A DNA stretch of 21,374 nt from contig JBMFGW010000068.1 of assembly GCA_049977145.1 (NCBI GenBank), forward strand, positions 1-21,374. The letters run 5' to 3'. The position numbers and the translations under genes were made by a program. Position 1 is the first letter of the stretch. The number at the start of each line of letters is the position of its first letter. Source of the DNA: JAMDCX01 sp049977145 (GTDB taxonomy: Bacteria > Planctomycetota > Phycisphaerae > WQYP01). Below are positions 7,605 through 14,905 of this stretch, one piece after another. The notes under the pieces are model-generated. The model saw only the letters and a program-made list of their open reading frames with translations. It was not told the DNA's origin and searched no databases.

Positions 7605-7727
7605 ATGTTTCCTTTTGAACAACTTTTTGAGCTTTCCGCCCGCCGGGCCGGATTGCATACGCATTATCCCCCAATGTCCACGACCTCATTTCGCCGCCCC
7701 GGCACCCAACTGGGACTTTTCGGGTGA
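7605..7727 (+). CDS. Possible 40-residue small protein
   Basis: A 40-codon frame starts at ATG 7605, just downstream of the extended -10 element, and stops one base before the end of the converging PEBP-like gene. The peptide begins MFPFEQLFELSARRAG and ends in a Gly/Leu/Phe-containing tail. I recognise no family, and no clear Shine-Dalgarno sequence precedes it. Promoter placement and the fit to the available space are the only support, so it may be non-coding. Confidence 0.2.
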   Translation: MFPFEQLFELSARRAGLHTHYPPMSTTSFRRPGTQLGLFG

Positions 7728-7728
7728 A

Positions 7729-8310
7729 TTACCGCCCGTAATGCACGTGCAGCGTTGCCCGGGCCAGAATGTATCCCGCCATGGCATGATGCAGACACGG
7801 CAGGCAATCCGGCGCAAACAGCAGTTTGCGGCTTAAGGCATAAAGAATAATGCGGTAATGATGCGGTGGTCCCACAGGTGGGGCCGGACCGTCATAACCG
7901 GTTTTGCCGAAGGAATTTTCCCCCTGCCGGACGGATGGCATATTTTTGATGCGTTTGGTATGCGGTAAATCTGCGGTTAATCCGCGGGCGGTAGGGGGAA
8001 TATTGATAACGATCCAATGCAGAAAAAGCTGCGGTCCGGGAGCATCGGGGTCTACCATGACCAAAACCAGGGATACCGTAGATTTTGGCACATTCCGCCA
8101 GGCCAGCGGCGGGGATATATTGCGCCCATCCGCGGTGAACCGCTTTGGCATTGCCGCGTGATTTTGCAAAGCCGGTGAAGTAATCGTCATAGGATGTTGC
8201 ACGGCAGCGGCACTGGCGGAATGGCAACAAAAGAACAATCCGCAGGCTAACAGTACGCGGCAATAGGTGCTGCAGGACGCGTTGAAAGTCAGGTGAGCTA
8301 ACCGTTTCAT
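7729..8310 (-). CDS. Secreted YbhB/YbcL-family (PEBP-like) protein
   Basis: This 193-residue protein belongs to the phosphatidylethanolamine-binding/Raf-kinase-inhibitor-like fold. Bacterial members are small soluble proteins whose ligand is mostly unknown. The ATG at 8310 is preceded by GGAGG seven bases upstream. The first 34 or so residues form a signal peptide with a hydrophobic core and an SASA-type cleavage site, so it should act outside the cytoplasm. Family motifs follow: MTITSPAL, FTADGRNISPPLAW, VMVDPDAPGP, LFLHWIVINIP and a Gly/Pro-rich YDGPAPPVGPPHHY before the C-terminal strands. It is the last gene of the minus-strand operon, 34 bases after maf, and converges on the promoter at 7583. 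An in-frame upstream start exists but lies inside maf and would bury the signal peptide. Confidence 0.88.
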   Translation of the reverse strand: MKRLAHLTFNASCSTYCRVLLACGLFFCCHSASAAAVQHPMTITSPALQNHAAMPKRFTADGRNISPPLAWRNVPKSTVSLVLVMVDPDAPGPQLFLHWIVINIPPTARGLTADLPHTKRIKNMPSVRQGENSFGKTGYDGPAPPVGPPHHYRIILYALSRKLLFAPDCLPCLHHAMAGYILARATLHVHYGR

Positions 8311-8344
8311 ACGGCAACCTCCAATCAATAAAGCCACCATCAAG

Positions 8345-8971
8345 TTACAGGCTTGGCGATAAAAACGCCAACTCCCGGCGCAGCGTTTCCAGCGGCAGAC
8401 CCATGACATTGGTGTGCTCGCCGGAAATGAGTTGCACAAATGGATCGTGCTGGAAATCCTGAATACCGTAGGCCCCGGCCTTGCCGCGCCAAAGGTTGGA
8501 ATCCAGATACGCGTGCAGTTGGCGAGTGGTAAGTTTTTTCATCCGGCATACGGATACCACTGATTCCATGCGACAATATGAACCATACAGCAGTACCAAT
8601 CCGGTGATGACTTCATGGGTGGTGCCGGAAAGACTTTGCAGAATTTCCTCCGCGTGCCGACGGTTTACGGCTTTGTTAATAATTCGGCCATCGTGGACCA
8701 CGATAGTATCAGCCCCGATCACGATGCTATGAGATTTGATCCGTGCGGAAACGTTTTGGGCCTTGCGCAACGCCAGGCACACCGGCCAGACACGGATCGG
8801 CACACCGGCCGGGCGGCGCGATGGCTCCGGCACGGTGCTTTTGACCACACGAAACTGGTATCCCGCCTCCCGCATTAATTGCGCCCGGCGCGGCGAAGCG
8901 CTCGCGAGCACCAATTCCGGTCGGCGTGGGCTGCGGTTCATTGTTCCAGCAGAGTTTGAATTTTGTGCCAT
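8345..8971 (-). CDS. maf: Maf-family nucleoside triphosphate pyrophosphatase
   Basis: This 208-residue cytoplasmic enzyme probably hydrolyses non-canonical or modified nucleoside triphosphates to monophosphates (house-cleaning), as characterised Maf/YhdE/YceF proteins do. Motifs in order are LVLASASPRR at about 20-29, GADTIVV with the catalytic-type Asp88, a Lys at 100 in the loop that normally reads KP (here KA), KLTTRQLHAYL, GKAGAYGIQD at 163-172 and GEHTNVMGLPLE. There are two possible starts. ATG 8971 has GGAG five bases upstream. ATG 8941 would overlap the upstream stop as ATGA and gives a more typical short N-terminus. Either way the gene is translationally coupled to the GT9 gene. The KP to KA change is unusual but probably tolerated. 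Confidence 0.93.
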   Translation of the reverse strand: MAQNSNSAGTMNRSPRRPELVLASASPRRAQLMREAGYQFRVVKSTVPEPSRRPAGVPIRVWPVCLALRKAQNVSARIKSHSIVIGADTIVVHDGRIINKAVNRRHAEEILQSLSGTTHEVITGLVLLYGSYCRMESVVSVCRMKKLTTRQLHAYLDSNLWRGKAGAYGIQDFQHDPFVQLISGEHTNVMGLPLETLRRELAFLSPSL

Positions 8972-9990
8972 ACCATCTCCACGGTAAGTGATTGCAGTGT
9001 GGCGTCGCGGTTTTCCATACCGGAGTGCTTGTAACTGCCAGGCTGCACGAAACGCAACACATGATCCATCTGACCGAAAGGTCCCACGGAAGCCGGATCG
9101 GTGGGACCATACAATCCCACCAATGGCCGCCCCAACGCCGCCGCAACGTGCAACGGACCGCTGTCATTACCAATGATAACCCGGCATAAATCCAGCGCGG
9201 CAATCATTTCCGCCAGACTCGTATCTCCCGCCAGGTTCAACGCCGCAACTTGCGATTGCTCCACAACCCATTGGCATAGGGGCCTTTCCCGCGGTGCGCC
9301 CAACACCAGTACGCGCAGCCCGGAATCGGCCAGATGGCGGACAATCTGGGCATACCCCTTTTCGGACCAGCGTTTGGCGTCCCAGCGGGCGCCGGGAATC
9401 ACCGCGGCCAACGGTTGGCTGGTATGCACCAATGTTGTGATTTTCCTGCGCGCCGCCGCCTGTACGGGCAGGCGGAATTCCACCGTATCCCGCAACGGCG
9501 CCAGGACCGCGGCAAGGCTGCGCATACGCACCACCGCGAGTTCCCGACCGCGTGGAATATGGCTGCGACGGGTATAAAGAAACCGCGCTCCTTCGCGGGC
9601 ATCGGCAAAACCGACGCGTATTTTAACCCCCGAAAGCCAGGCTAACACGGCGCTGCGCAACAGTCCTTGCGCATCGAGAACAATATCATATTGGTTATGC
9701 CGTAAGGTCTGGATTAAAGTCCACAGATTGCCGCGGGCGGGGCCGGAGGTCAGCCAAGGGCCGAGTTTTTCCCGATCAAAATATATCAGTTCGTGAAGCG
9801 CATCATGCCCGCGCACCAGATCGGCCAGCGCGGGGTTGATCAGCCAATCAATTTGGCTTTCCGGAAACAACACCTTCAGATCGCACAGCAGCGGCAACGT
9901 GGCGGCCACATCGCCCAGCGCGCTGGGCTTGATTATCAGTATACGTTGCCGCGGGTGGACACCAACGGCGGCCTGAAGCGATGCTAACAC
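8938..9990 (-). CDS. GT9-family (heptosyltransferase-like) glycosyltransferase
   Basis: This 350-residue ADP-heptose:LPS heptosyltransferase-type enzyme probably transfers a sugar to the lipopolysaccharide core at the inner face of the cytoplasmic membrane. The N-terminal Rossmann half opens with ILIIKPSALGDVAATLP, which contains the conserved Asp27. The middle has PGARWDAKRWSEKGYAQIV. The C-terminal half carries the hallmark IIGNDSGPLHVAAALGRP and GLYGPTDP donor site. The start is GTG at 9990, which overlaps the end of the dus gene by seven bases and has GGAG eight bases upstream. The acceptor (inner-core Kdo, heptose or another glycan) cannot be decided from sequence. Placement between dus and maf suggests co-transcription rather than a dedicated LPS cluster. 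Confidence 0.93.
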   Translation of the reverse strand: MLASLQAAVGVHPRQRILIIKPSALGDVAATLPLLCDLKVLFPESQIDWLINPALADLVRGHDALHELIYFDREKLGPWLTSGPARGNLWTLIQTLRHNQYDIVLDAQGLLRSAVLAWLSGVKIRVGFADAREGARFLYTRRSHIPRGRELAVVRMRSLAAVLAPLRDTVEFRLPVQAAARRKITTLVHTSQPLAAVIPGARWDAKRWSEKGYAQIVRHLADSGLRVLVLGAPRERPLCQWVVEQSQVAALNLAGDTSLAEMIAALDLCRVIIGNDSGPLHVAAALGRPLVGLYGPTDPASVGPFGQMDHVLRFVQPGSYKHSGMENRDATLQSLTVEMVWHKIQTLLEQ

Positions 9991-11210
9991 GCGTTAGTCT
10001 CCGAACCAGAGCGGGACGCATCCAGTGCTGCGGCCGCGCCATCGCCTGCGGTGCACCGACGCTGCCTGGCCCTCATTGTCGTCGGCTCCGCCAATGCTGG
10101 AAGTGTGTCGCTAAAGAGATCCTGTGCATCCGGCACGCTTTCGGCAATGCGCCCCGGCCCATCGGCGCTGTAAAAGCGGTCCAGAACCGCATCCCAATGC
10201 GCCTTTGATTTTACAGCGATGAAGGCTCGCCACACATCCGCGCCTTGTGGATGCAGGCGGGCATATTTAATGCCGATTTTTCGCATCTGCCGTGCTGCCG
10301 ACGCTTCTCCATATATTTCCACCGCCAGCGCAAAGTGCTCCAGTAAGGCTTCCTTCTGGGCGAAAATTCCCGGCGGCTGAGGCATGGGTTCCCCGGCGAT
10401 TAAAGCCGCGAATTCCCTGAAAATCCACGGATTGCCGATAGCGCCGCGGGCAATCCATACGCCGTCAACACCGGTATGTGTATACAGCCGCCAAGCATCT
10501 TGTGCGGTAAATACGTCGCCACTGCCAAAAATCGTCATATTCGGATAGCGGGTCTTGATATTGCGAAGAAAATTCCAGTCCGCGCTGCCGGTGTATTTTT
10601 GTTCCACGGTTCGGCCATGCACGGCCAAGGCGGCAAAACCCAAGTTTACCGCTTCGTTGCATACGCGGTCGAAATCCTCCGCCGCTTGTGATGTTGCATC
10701 CAGGGCGCGACGTAATTTCATGGTAAGCGGACCGGGAACCACCGCCCGCACGGCCCGCATAATGGCAATAGCCTGCGCCGGGTCGCTGAGCAGATAGCCG
10801 CCCCGGCAACGGCCCATGACTTTTTTTACCGGGCAGGCAAAATTCAGATCAATGACATCAAAGCCCACTTCACGCAGGATTTTGGCCGCCGCCGCCATTT
10901 CATCGGCTTGACTGCCCATAAGTTGCCCGGCGACGGGATGGTCCGCAGCGCATAAAATAGAACGTTTTTCCCGTCCCCGCCCACCGGTAAGAATCACCCG
11001 ATCCAGCAGCGCCTCGGTTACGGCATAAGGACATCCCCGCCGTCGCGCCACCACCCGCATGGCCATGTCACTGTACCCGGCAAGTCCCGCCTGCATCGCC
11101 GGTATGGAAAGAATATGCGTACCAATGCGGCAGAGCCGGTGCTGCGACACAGCGCCGCGATTTTCCATCTTAACGGGCTTGGTACCAAAATGTGCTGCAA
11201 TATCGGCCAT
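9984..11210 (-). CDS. dus: tRNA-dihydrouridine synthase
   Basis: This flavin-dependent enzyme reduces uridine to dihydrouridine in tRNA D-loops. Visible family motifs are IPAMQAGLAGYSDMAMR (flavin-site strand), PVAGQLMGS, DLNFACPVKKV with the catalytic Cys (about residue 126), ALAVHGRTVEQKYTGSADW and the phosphate-binding IARGAIGNPWIF. The last 60 or so residues are a low-complexity Ala/Arg-rich extension not needed for the fold. The start is uncertain. ATG 11210 is used here. An in-frame GTG at 11276 gives 22 more residues without a good ribosome site, and ATG 11168 would also keep the whole domain. It heads the minus-strand operon dus-GT9-maf-PEBP and overlaps the GT9 start. The subfamily looks closest to DusB/Dus3-like from CPVKKV. 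Confidence 0.92.
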   Translation of the reverse strand: MADIAAHFGTKPVKMENRGAVSQHRLCRIGTHILSIPAMQAGLAGYSDMAMRVVARRRGCPYAVTEALLDRVILTGGRGREKRSILCAADHPVAGQLMGSQADEMAAAAKILREVGFDVIDLNFACPVKKVMGRCRGGYLLSDPAQAIAIMRAVRAVVPGPLTMKLRRALDATSQAAEDFDRVCNEAVNLGFAALAVHGRTVEQKYTGSADWNFLRNIKTRYPNMTIFGSGDVFTAQDAWRLYTHTGVDGVWIARGAIGNPWIFREFAALIAGEPMPQPPGIFAQKEALLEHFALAVEIYGEASAARQMRKIGIKYARLHPQGADVWRAFIAVKSKAHWDAVLDRFYSADGPGRIAESVPDAQDLFSDTLPALAEPTTMRARQRRCTAGDGAAAALDASRSGSETNAC

Positions 11211-11361
11211 AATATCCACAACATCCGCTTTCCCGCTCGGCACGGTATATGATAATAATATCCGGTATCCGTGCACGGCGGTACCGCTGCCTTACGGTCG
11301 CGGCTCGGCCTGCGGCCACGTATGGTAGGTACGCAAAAAATATGGTGCGGGAACGGCTACT

Positions 11362-11442
11362 GTGCTACAATCCATCCAATTCCTCGCAGCGTGCAAAGAT
11401 GTTTTAGTAGCGTTTTTCGGCACAGCTTTCCAAAAATCTGTG
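11362..11442 (+). repeat. Dispersed repeat module A, copy 3
   Basis: It reads GTGCTACAATCCATCC, then CGCAGCGTGCAAAGATGTTT, then TAGTAGCGTTTTTCGGCACA and CCAAAAATCTGTG. It is closer to the 6978 copy (shared GATGTTTTAGTAGCGTTTTT) than to the 3431 copy. No minisatellite follows; module C is joined instead. Confidence 0.8.
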
Positions 11443-11455
11443 CTCCGTGGTGGTG

Positions 11456-11511
11456 TTTTGGTATCTCCGCGACTCCGCGTGACATTTTGGTTGCGGCGCC
11501 GCCGCGCTGGG
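11456..11511 (+). repeat. Dispersed repeat module C, copy 2
   Basis: It is nearly identical to 7271-7327 across TTTTGGTATCTCCGCGACTC and CGCGTGACATTTTGGTTGCG, diverging only in the GC-rich end, where it reads GCCGCCGCGCTGGG. Confidence 0.75.
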
Positions 11512-11646
11512 CATTTAACGCAACGCGAGCTTGGCAAGCAGCGCTGTAGTACTATGTTGCCGACGAAATGTGTCTTCCACTTCCGTTGCGGATTATCTGT
11601 TCTCGGAACCGGGAAAGGCAGCCATGCAAATACAAAGGAGATAACA

Positions 11647-11652
11647 TATAAT
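11647..11652 (+). promoter_or_regulatory. TATAAT -10 box upstream of the hydrolase gene
   Basis: A perfect TATAAT stands in an AT-rich pocket about 70 bases before the hydrolase ATG at 11723, implying a leader of roughly 63 bases. The -35 region is weak. It is the best promoter candidate for the alpha/beta hydrolase gene. Confidence 0.35.
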
Positions 11653-11722
11653 AATACTCCATGATGACGCATGACGCGGCGGGCCGGATTCTCTCCAGGA
11701 CGTAGTGATTTGAGGAAGTAAC

Positions 11723-12472
11723 ATGCGCACGAATGATCCTATTATTCTTATCCATGCGTTTCCGCTGGACTCCGCGATGTGGACGCCCGTAGCAGAAAAT
11801 TTACGTGCGGCCGGTCATACCGTGCACACACCGGATCTGCCGGGATTTGGAAAACGTGCGATCTGGCCCATGGAACGGTATTCCATAGAGGTGCTGGCCG
11901 AGGATATTCATGTGTTGATTCTGCAACAGGCTGGTGGGCACGCCATCGTCGGGGGTTGTTCGGTCGGCGGATATATTCTGCTGTCACTGCTGCGGCACCA
12001 TCCCGAATCGGTATCTGCTGCGATGTTTTTTGATACGCATCCCGCCGCGGATTCGCCGGAAGCAGTAGTCAACCGCATAAAAACCATCGCGGACGTAACA
12101 AGCGAGGGCCTCGCCCCGCTGGCTGATATCATGGCCAAGCGGTTGCTTTCGCCACAAACCGCACCCACATTACATTCCGTGGTGGCGGCAATAATCGCCC
12201 GACAAAGCACGGAGGGCGTAATAGGGTTGCAATATGCCATGGCAAAACGAAGCAATCAAAGTGATCTGTTGCCCAAGCTGAAGATACCAACGCTATTGAT
12301 CGTCGGCGCGGAGGATCACCTTACACCACCCGCGATGATGCAGGCGATGGCGGAAAAGTTTACCATACAGCCTCCCCCACGGCTGGTGGTGATCCCGGCG
12401 GCGGGCCATCTGGCGGTGCTGGAGCAGCCGGAGCTTGTCAGCCAAGCCCTTCGTGAATTCGTGCAGCCGTAG
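11723..12472 (+). CDS. Alpha/beta-fold hydrolase
   Basis: This 249-residue cytoplasmic hydrolase has a complete triad pattern. The oxyanion-side motif is LIHAFPLDSAMW. The nucleophile elbow is GGCSVGG with Ser80. The acid lies in GAEDHLTPP near residue 198, and the histidine in AAGHLAVLEQP near 231. The lid region (about 110-185) is helical and variable. The layout resembles BioH, 3-oxoadipate enol-lactonase and haloperoxidase-like members, which hydrolyse esters or lactones. The substrate cannot be inferred. No signal peptide is present. AGGA six bases before ATG 11723 supports the start. It stands on the same strand as the exporter gene but is separated from it by a good promoter. Confidence 0.92.
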   Translation: MRTNDPIILIHAFPLDSAMWTPVAENLRAAGHTVHTPDLPGFGKRAIWPMERYSIEVLAEDIHVLILQQAGGHAIVGGCSVGGYILLSLLRHHPESVSAAMFFDTHPAADSPEAVVNRIKTIADVTSEGLAPLADIMAKRLLSPQTAPTLHSVVAAIIARQSTEGVIGLQYAMAKRSNQSDLLPKLKIPTLLIVGAEDHLTPPAMMQAMAEKFTIQPPPRLVVIPAAGHLAVLEQPELVSQALREFVQP

Positions 12473-12545
12473 AAGCCGGTGTCGCCGCATCGGTTGCCAT
12501 AACATCGCCTCCAATCGCGTATCTTACGAAATGGCATAAGTTTGT

Positions 12546-12551
12546 TATACT
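12546..12551 (+). promoter_or_regulatory. Extended -10 promoter for the ABC exporter gene
   Basis: TATACT is preceded by TGT, giving an extended -10 element, and CTTACG lies 17 bases upstream as a modest -35. Transcription would start near 12558, about 29 bases before the ATG at 12587. This placement also argues against the in-frame TTG at 12560 as the start. Confidence 0.5.
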
Positions 12552-12586
12552 ATGGATAGTTGTTGGATGGTATCCGGAAAACTTTT

Positions 12587-14767
12587 ATGAAACCATTTTG
12601 GCGATTGATGCGGGGCGCATGGCCCTACCGCTGGCAGATTGTATTTTCATTTCTTTGTGCCATTGGTGTGAGCTTGTCCTACGCATCAGGCGTGGCAACT
12701 CTGTATCCGGTTATGAAGATATTCATGGGAGCGGAGGGTGTGCATGGCTGGCGGGATCAGACCATTGCCCAGCAACGCCTGCATATCCAAACCTTGGGTT
12801 TAAACGCCAGCGCCCGCAAGGGGAAACTGGCCATCAGCATTCTTGGCGTTGGCGCAAAGGCCCAGGCACCTTTGCATAGCATTCAAATTGGTGATCAAAT
12901 CCGCAGTGTTCGAATTGTGTCTCCAACCGGTCAGGTCATGGGAACTGCTGATTCCTGGCTTAAGATGATGTCGCTATTAGCGAACGCCAAGCCGGGCAGC
13001 ACCGCGCAATTGACGGTAACCGCCAACGATGGCTCTATGCCACGAACTCTGGCGGCCACTCTGCCACCGCTGAAATGGAGTACACGACTCTGGGCATCCG
13101 CTGTGCAGCTTATGCCACATCGCCGAATCTGGAGCCTTTTCTGGGTTGTCATAGTGTTTATCGGTTTGTGTATTGTAGGCAGTATATTTCGGTATTTGCA
13201 GACGTTTATCAGCGCTGTCGTGGCTAATAAGATGATTGTTGATTTACGCCGCAGACTCTTTAACCACATTGTAGATATGCCACTGTCTTATATGTCAAAC
13301 AAGGGTACACATGATCTGGTCAGCCGGGTCACTCTCGATACTGAGTTTGTTGCCGGAGGGCTAGGAACCGTGTTGGGCAGGGCAATTCTGGAGCCGACAA
13401 AATCACTGGGTGTGGCCATTCTTGCGGTGATGGTGGACTGGCAAATGTTTCTGGTCATGTTGGTGGTATTGCCCACAATGGGGGTGGTAATCCGCAAGTA
13501 TGGCAAAAAAATGATGGCTATGGGCGGCCTGCAGTTACAGGGCTGGTCGGCGGTAGTAGGCATCAGCAGCGAGGCACTAGGCTCCATGCGCGTGATCAAG
13601 GCCTATTCCGGTACTGGCTATGAACGTCGGCGTTTTGCACGCGCCAATCGAGAGTTGTTCCAGTCAATTCGGCATATCCAGCATTATATGGCTCTTTCGC
13701 GCCCGTTGTTTGAAACCATGTCCATCATATTGGTCAGTATTCCGTTGATGTGGGCGGCGGAGTTGACGTTCCATCATGTCATAGGTCGGGATGAATTCTT
13801 TTTGATGCTGGCCTGCCTTATTGCTATTTTTGAGCCATTACGTAAGCTCAACGATATCAACAGCCAGGTACAAATGGCCAATTCAGCAGCCGCACGCTGC
13901 TTTGAAATTATTGATTTGCCGAAAGAACCGAATTTATCACCGGATTTGCCCAAACTCCCTCGGCATGGCCGGAGTATTCAATTTGAACATGTTTCATTTA
14001 AATATCCCGAGCATGAAGAATGGGTGCTGCGGGACATTAACTTGGAAGTAACGCACGGACAGGTGGTGGCGGTGGTGGGGGCTAATGGTTCCGGCAAAAC
14101 CACGCTGCTTTCGCTACTGCCGCGGCTCTATATTCCCACTGAAGGGCGAATTCTGATTGATGGTATGGATACGGCTACGGTGGCAGTAAATTCCCTGCGC
14201 CGACAGATCGGCCTGGTGACACAGGAGACGGTATTATTTTCCGATACGGTATACAATAACATCGCCTACGGCACGCGCCAGGCCAGCAACGAGAAAATCA
14301 TGCAGGCGGCACAGCGCAGCTATGTAGATGAATTCGCCCGTGATTTGCCTCAGGGCTATCAAACACAGACCGGACAGGGGGGCATCAGGCTTTCCGGCGG
14401 CCAGCGGCAGAGGATCGCCTTGGCACGGGCGATTTTACGTAATCCGTCGATTCTGATACTGGATGAAGCGATGAGCCAGGTGGACTCGGACAGCGAAGCA
14501 AAAATAGCGCTGGCTCTGGAAGATTTCATGAAAGATCGCACAACATTTATTATCGCGCATCGCTTCAGCACCGTGATGTCCGCGGACCTGGTGGTATGTC
14601 TGGACGCCGGGCGAATTGTCGGTTGCGGCACGCATCAGGAACTGTTCACCAGTTGTCCGCCTTATCAGCGTTTGTATGAGACGCAGTTGATCGGGCAGAC
14701 GTCCAGTTCTGAAGAGCACCCCACAACCGAAATTCTCGCGGCGAGCGCCACCGGCGAGGCCTCGTGA
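12587..14767 (+). CDS. MsbA-like ABC exporter with extracytoplasmic PDZ-like insert
   Basis: This 726-residue fused membrane/ATPase half-transporter probably dimerises in the inner membrane to flip a lipid or lipid-linked glycan. TM1 spans about 18-45 and TM2 about 182-203. Between them lie about 130 residues instead of the usual short loop. Part of this insert (about 80-160) reads like a PDZ domain, with IQIGDQIRSV, then AKPGSTAQLTV. Four more membrane segments precede the ATPase. The ATPase has Walker A GANGSGKTT (498-506), Gln546, LSGGQ (602-606), Walker B LILDE (Asp626, Glu627), D-loop SQVD instead of the usual SALD, and His658. ATG 12587 is chosen for the promoter spacing and a GGAA upstream. 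Its neighbour is a large glycan-modifying enzyme, so the cargo may be a glycolipid. Confidence 0.92.
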   Translation: MKPFWRLMRGAWPYRWQIVFSFLCAIGVSLSYASGVATLYPVMKIFMGAEGVHGWRDQTIAQQRLHIQTLGLNASARKGKLAISILGVGAKAQAPLHSIQIGDQIRSVRIVSPTGQVMGTADSWLKMMSLLANAKPGSTAQLTVTANDGSMPRTLAATLPPLKWSTRLWASAVQLMPHRRIWSLFWVVIVFIGLCIVGSIFRYLQTFISAVVANKMIVDLRRRLFNHIVDMPLSYMSNKGTHDLVSRVTLDTEFVAGGLGTVLGRAILEPTKSLGVAILAVMVDWQMFLVMLVVLPTMGVVIRKYGKKMMAMGGLQLQGWSAVVGISSEALGSMRVIKAYSGTGYERRRFARANRELFQSIRHIQHYMALSRPLFETMSIILVSIPLMWAAELTFHHVIGRDEFFLMLACLIAIFEPLRKLNDINSQVQMANSAAARCFEIIDLPKEPNLSPDLPKLPRHGRSIQFEHVSFKYPEHEEWVLRDINLEVTHGQVVAVVGANGSGKTTLLSLLPRLYIPTEGRILIDGMDTATVAVNSLRRQIGLVTQETVLFSDTVYNNIAYGTRQASNEKIMQAAQRSYVDEFARDLPQGYQTQTGQGGIRLSGGQRQRIALARAILRNPSILILDEAMSQVDSDSEAKIALALEDFMKDRTTFIIAHRFSTVMSADLVVCLDAGRIVGCGTHQELFTSCPPYQRLYETQLIGQTSSSEEHPTTEILAASATGEAS

Positions 14768-14905
14768 AATGCAAGCGAAGCCACGATCCGTGCCTGCTTG
14801 GGTATAGCTTCCGCGATGATTATCAGCGGATGAAACCCGACAAGAGCCAAAACATATTGGGATTATCCGCCGTGGAACAAGGTGCCGGCGAGAAGGAAAG
14901 TTTAG

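Larger units (their letters stand above)
11277..11722. other. Intergenic region between divergent units, with repeat modules
   Basis: It separates the minus-strand dus operon from the plus-strand hydrolase gene. It holds a GC-rich phrase CTTACGGTCGCGGCTCGGCC near 11291, repeat modules A (11362-11442) and C (11456-11511), and a TATAAT-type promoter at 11647. Frames crossing it on the minus strand are repeat-derived. Confidence 0.6.

Noticed and set aside
11292..11672. 126-codon minus-strand frame before the hydrolase gene
   Set aside because: Derived from repeat modules A and C.
12560..12586. TTG start for the ABC exporter
   Set aside because: It lies within two bases of the predicted transcription start and lacks a ribosome-binding site; ATG 12587 fits better.
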